Of a stretch of DNA of 64,000 nucleotides, positions 62,777 through 64,000 are shown piece by piece. A model generated the notes under the pieces. It saw only the letters and a program-made list of their open reading frames with translations. It made no database searches and had not been told where the DNA came from. Position 1 is the first letter of the stretch. Every line of letters starts with the position of its first letter. The stretch spans positions 682,001 through 746,000 of the forward strand of contig CAKKNE010000005.1 of assembly GCA_918797485.1 (NCBI GenBank), in the 5' to 3' direction. The translations under genes were made by a program, and so were the position numbers. Source of the stretch: Pelagomonas calceolata. Taxonomy: Eukaryota > Sar > Pelagophyceae > Pelagomonadales > Pelagomonadaceae.

Positions 62777-64000
62777 ATGTACCTCCTCACGACCTGTGCT
62801 TCCTGCGCGGCGCCTCTGGGCTCCAAAAGAGCCAAGCAATGCAGTAGATGCAAGACTCGCTACTGCAGCGCGACTTGTCAGCGGGACCACTGGGCGCGCG
62901 GCCATCAATCTCTCTGTAAGAAGATAAAAAAAGCAGGCGACGCGGAAACGTATCACGCCAACGAAAAATATAAGGTGGCCGTCGCGGTCGCGGTCGCGGC
63001 GTGCGCGGAGGACACTAAAGGCCAGACGTGCTACATCTGCAAGGAGGCCATCCAAAGGGTTAACGAGGAGGGCCTCGTGAGCGGGCATTGTGCGTGCCGT
63101 GGACCGGCGGGCTTTGTGCATGTGGGGTGTTTGGTGCATCAGTCGGTCACTTTGATTCATGATGAGGCAATGGATAAATCGGTAGCCGCAACAAAGAATG
63201 CGGCTTACAGAAAGCTTGGCCCCAAGTGGAGGCGGCTGTGGTTCAACTGCCCAAGGTGCAAGGGAGAATACTGCGGCGACGTGCAAATCGCTCTCGGATG
63301 GTCGTGTTGGTGTAGCCACCGCTTAAATCAGAGGGATGAGATGGTGAATCAAGAAGCCTATTCTATCTTTGCTCGGATATCGGTGCGAGCACTCGCGTTG
63401 CGCTTGTTCGCAAAGAAACACTTCGAGGAAGCACGCGCGTTGTATTTGGCATTGCTCAACTCGGTCCCCCCAGGTACTCTTACGATGGACACCGGTTCTA
63501 CCGAAGCCTCACTTGAAAGGGAAGAGACTATCGGCGATATGGATAAATTGGCAATATGCCACGGAAAACTCGGCCGAGCCGACGATGAGCTCACTGCCAG
63601 AAAATTGGTTCATCATGCGACGAGATCACTTTTCGGCCGGAGGGCCACATACGCTACAGCTATAAAATTAGCTTCGGTACTCCTCGACCAGCATTATGTC
63701 CACGACGCGCTGGAACTTTTGTCTGATATCTGCCCCGACGTCGCGGGGGACCTGGGTTTCGACCACCATCTCACCGTCGAGCTGTTTCATCTCTTATGCC
63801 GTGCCCGCTGGATGCATCACTTTTATGGACGTGAAGGCTACCGCGACGATCTTCGAGAGGCGGTGACCGAGCTGTTGGGTTTGCTCGGGTTAAATCTGAC
63901 CTGGGAAGTGTCCCAGCCAATCCGGAATACGCTACGTCTAGCGCTGACGCATCAGCTCGATTGGAGCTTAGAGGATCTCAATCTCGACCCTTCCGAGCTT
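62777..64000 (+). CDS. MYND - RING-CH - TPR protein (runs off window end)
   Basis: 408 codons from the ATG at 62777, open to the window edge. A MYND finger comes first (CASCAAPLGSKRAKQCSRCK, then YCSATCQRDHW and HQSLC). A RING-CH finger follows: CYICKEAI, then CACRGPAGFVHVGCLVHQS, then FNCPRCKGEYCGDVQ, with the C4HC3 spacing of MARCH ubiquitin ligases but no TM helices. After ALGWSCWC come helical repeats (ALRLFAKKHFEEARALYLAL; KLAICHGKLGRADDELTARK) and a family-like segment YRDDLREAVTELL. It is the only near-complete member here of the family whose fragments are at 2350, 57714 and 58795, though its TPR part is diverged. Confidence 0.85.
   Translation, partial: MYLLTTCASCAAPLGSKRAKQCSRCKTRYCSATCQRDHWARGHQSLCKKIKKAGDAETYHANEKYKVAVAVAVAACAEDTKGQTCYICKEAIQRVNEEGLVSGHCACRGPAGFVHVGCLVHQSVTLIHDEAMDKSVAATKNAAYRKLGPKWRRLWFNCPRCKGEYCGDVQIALGWSCWCSHRLNQRDEMVNQEAYSIFARISVRALALRLFAKKHFEEARALYLALLNSVPPGTLTMDTGSTEASLEREETIGDMDKLAICHGKLGRADDELTARKLVHHATRSLFGRRATYATAIKLASVLLDQHYVHDALELLSDICPDVAGDLGFDHHLTVELFHLLCRARWMHHFYGREGYRDDLREAVTELLGLLGLNLTWEVSQPIRNTLRLALTHQLDWSLEDLNLDPSEL

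Noticed and set aside
1-64000. tRNA, rRNA, snRNA and CRISPR features
   Set aside because: I found no cloverleaf, rRNA block or regular spaced direct repeats I could support by eye; a covariance search would be needed to exclude small RNAs.

Overview
The window is nuclear DNA from a eukaryotic alga, very compact and GC-rich. The best fit is a pelagophyte stramenopile of the Aureococcus type. Three things point there. (1) Introns behave as introner elements: short DNA-transposon-like inserts with inverted ends CTGTGTGG...CCACACAG and about 8-bp target duplications that supply the GT or GC splice donor. (2) Members of a MYND/RING-CH/TPR protein family, which I recall as greatly expanded in Aureococcus, are present whole and as fragments. 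(3) Several proteins carry plastid presequences made of a signal peptide followed by an A-F-like motif. The species call rests on recall, not on a search.

Layout. 1-8 kb: 5' end of an unknown gene, a MAPK-like kinase with an odd activation loop, a patatin-like protein, a small coiled-coil/TM protein, an SDR dehydrogenase, a cysteine-less LMW-phosphatase-like protein with a duplicated signal peptide, and a DUF285 repeat protein. 8-16 kb: a 1102-aa coiled-coil protein, eIF1, an F-box protein, and a probable cyclophilin-MsrB-like membrane fusion. 15.7-16.7 kb: two 5'-less gene fragments (a possible glycosidase tail and an MscS channel domain). 16.7-30.3 kb: an ER-type CS-domain protein, mitochondrial ribosomal protein mS34, a Rad5/SMARCA3-like SNF2-RING protein, a plastid lumen protein, an ELMO-PH protein, a mitochondrial membrane protein, a MYND protein, a type II surface protein and an aspartic protease. 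30-43 kb: RsmH, an orphan ORF in an atypical island, a PDZ protein, a plastid DnaJ-zinc-finger membrane protein, a DnaJ co-chaperone, an F-box-like protein and glutamate-cysteine ligase. 43-52.4 kb: a second surface protein, two methyltransferase-16 fusions, a CCDC81-like protein, a SET protein, a WWE protein and prefoldin 3. 52.7-64 kb: a 1637-aa multi-C2 protein, truncated TPR copies, a double cyclic-nucleotide-binding protein, a GT31 glycosyltransferase and the 5' part of a full MYND-RING-CH-TPR gene.

Genes alternate strand and are often tail-to-tail within tens of bases (one pair overlaps). Promoters are mostly shared by divergent genes. About twenty short regions, nearly all just upstream of start codons, carry the same imperfect palindrome: arms GCTAGTG and CGCTAGC around TCTTACAGGC. 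I cannot link it to a described element, and it is the strongest candidate here for an undescribed regulatory system. The introners are the second major theme: twelve intron calls, at least three of which stay open in frame if retained, plus relics outside genes. There are no tRNA, rRNA or CRISPR features that I can support.
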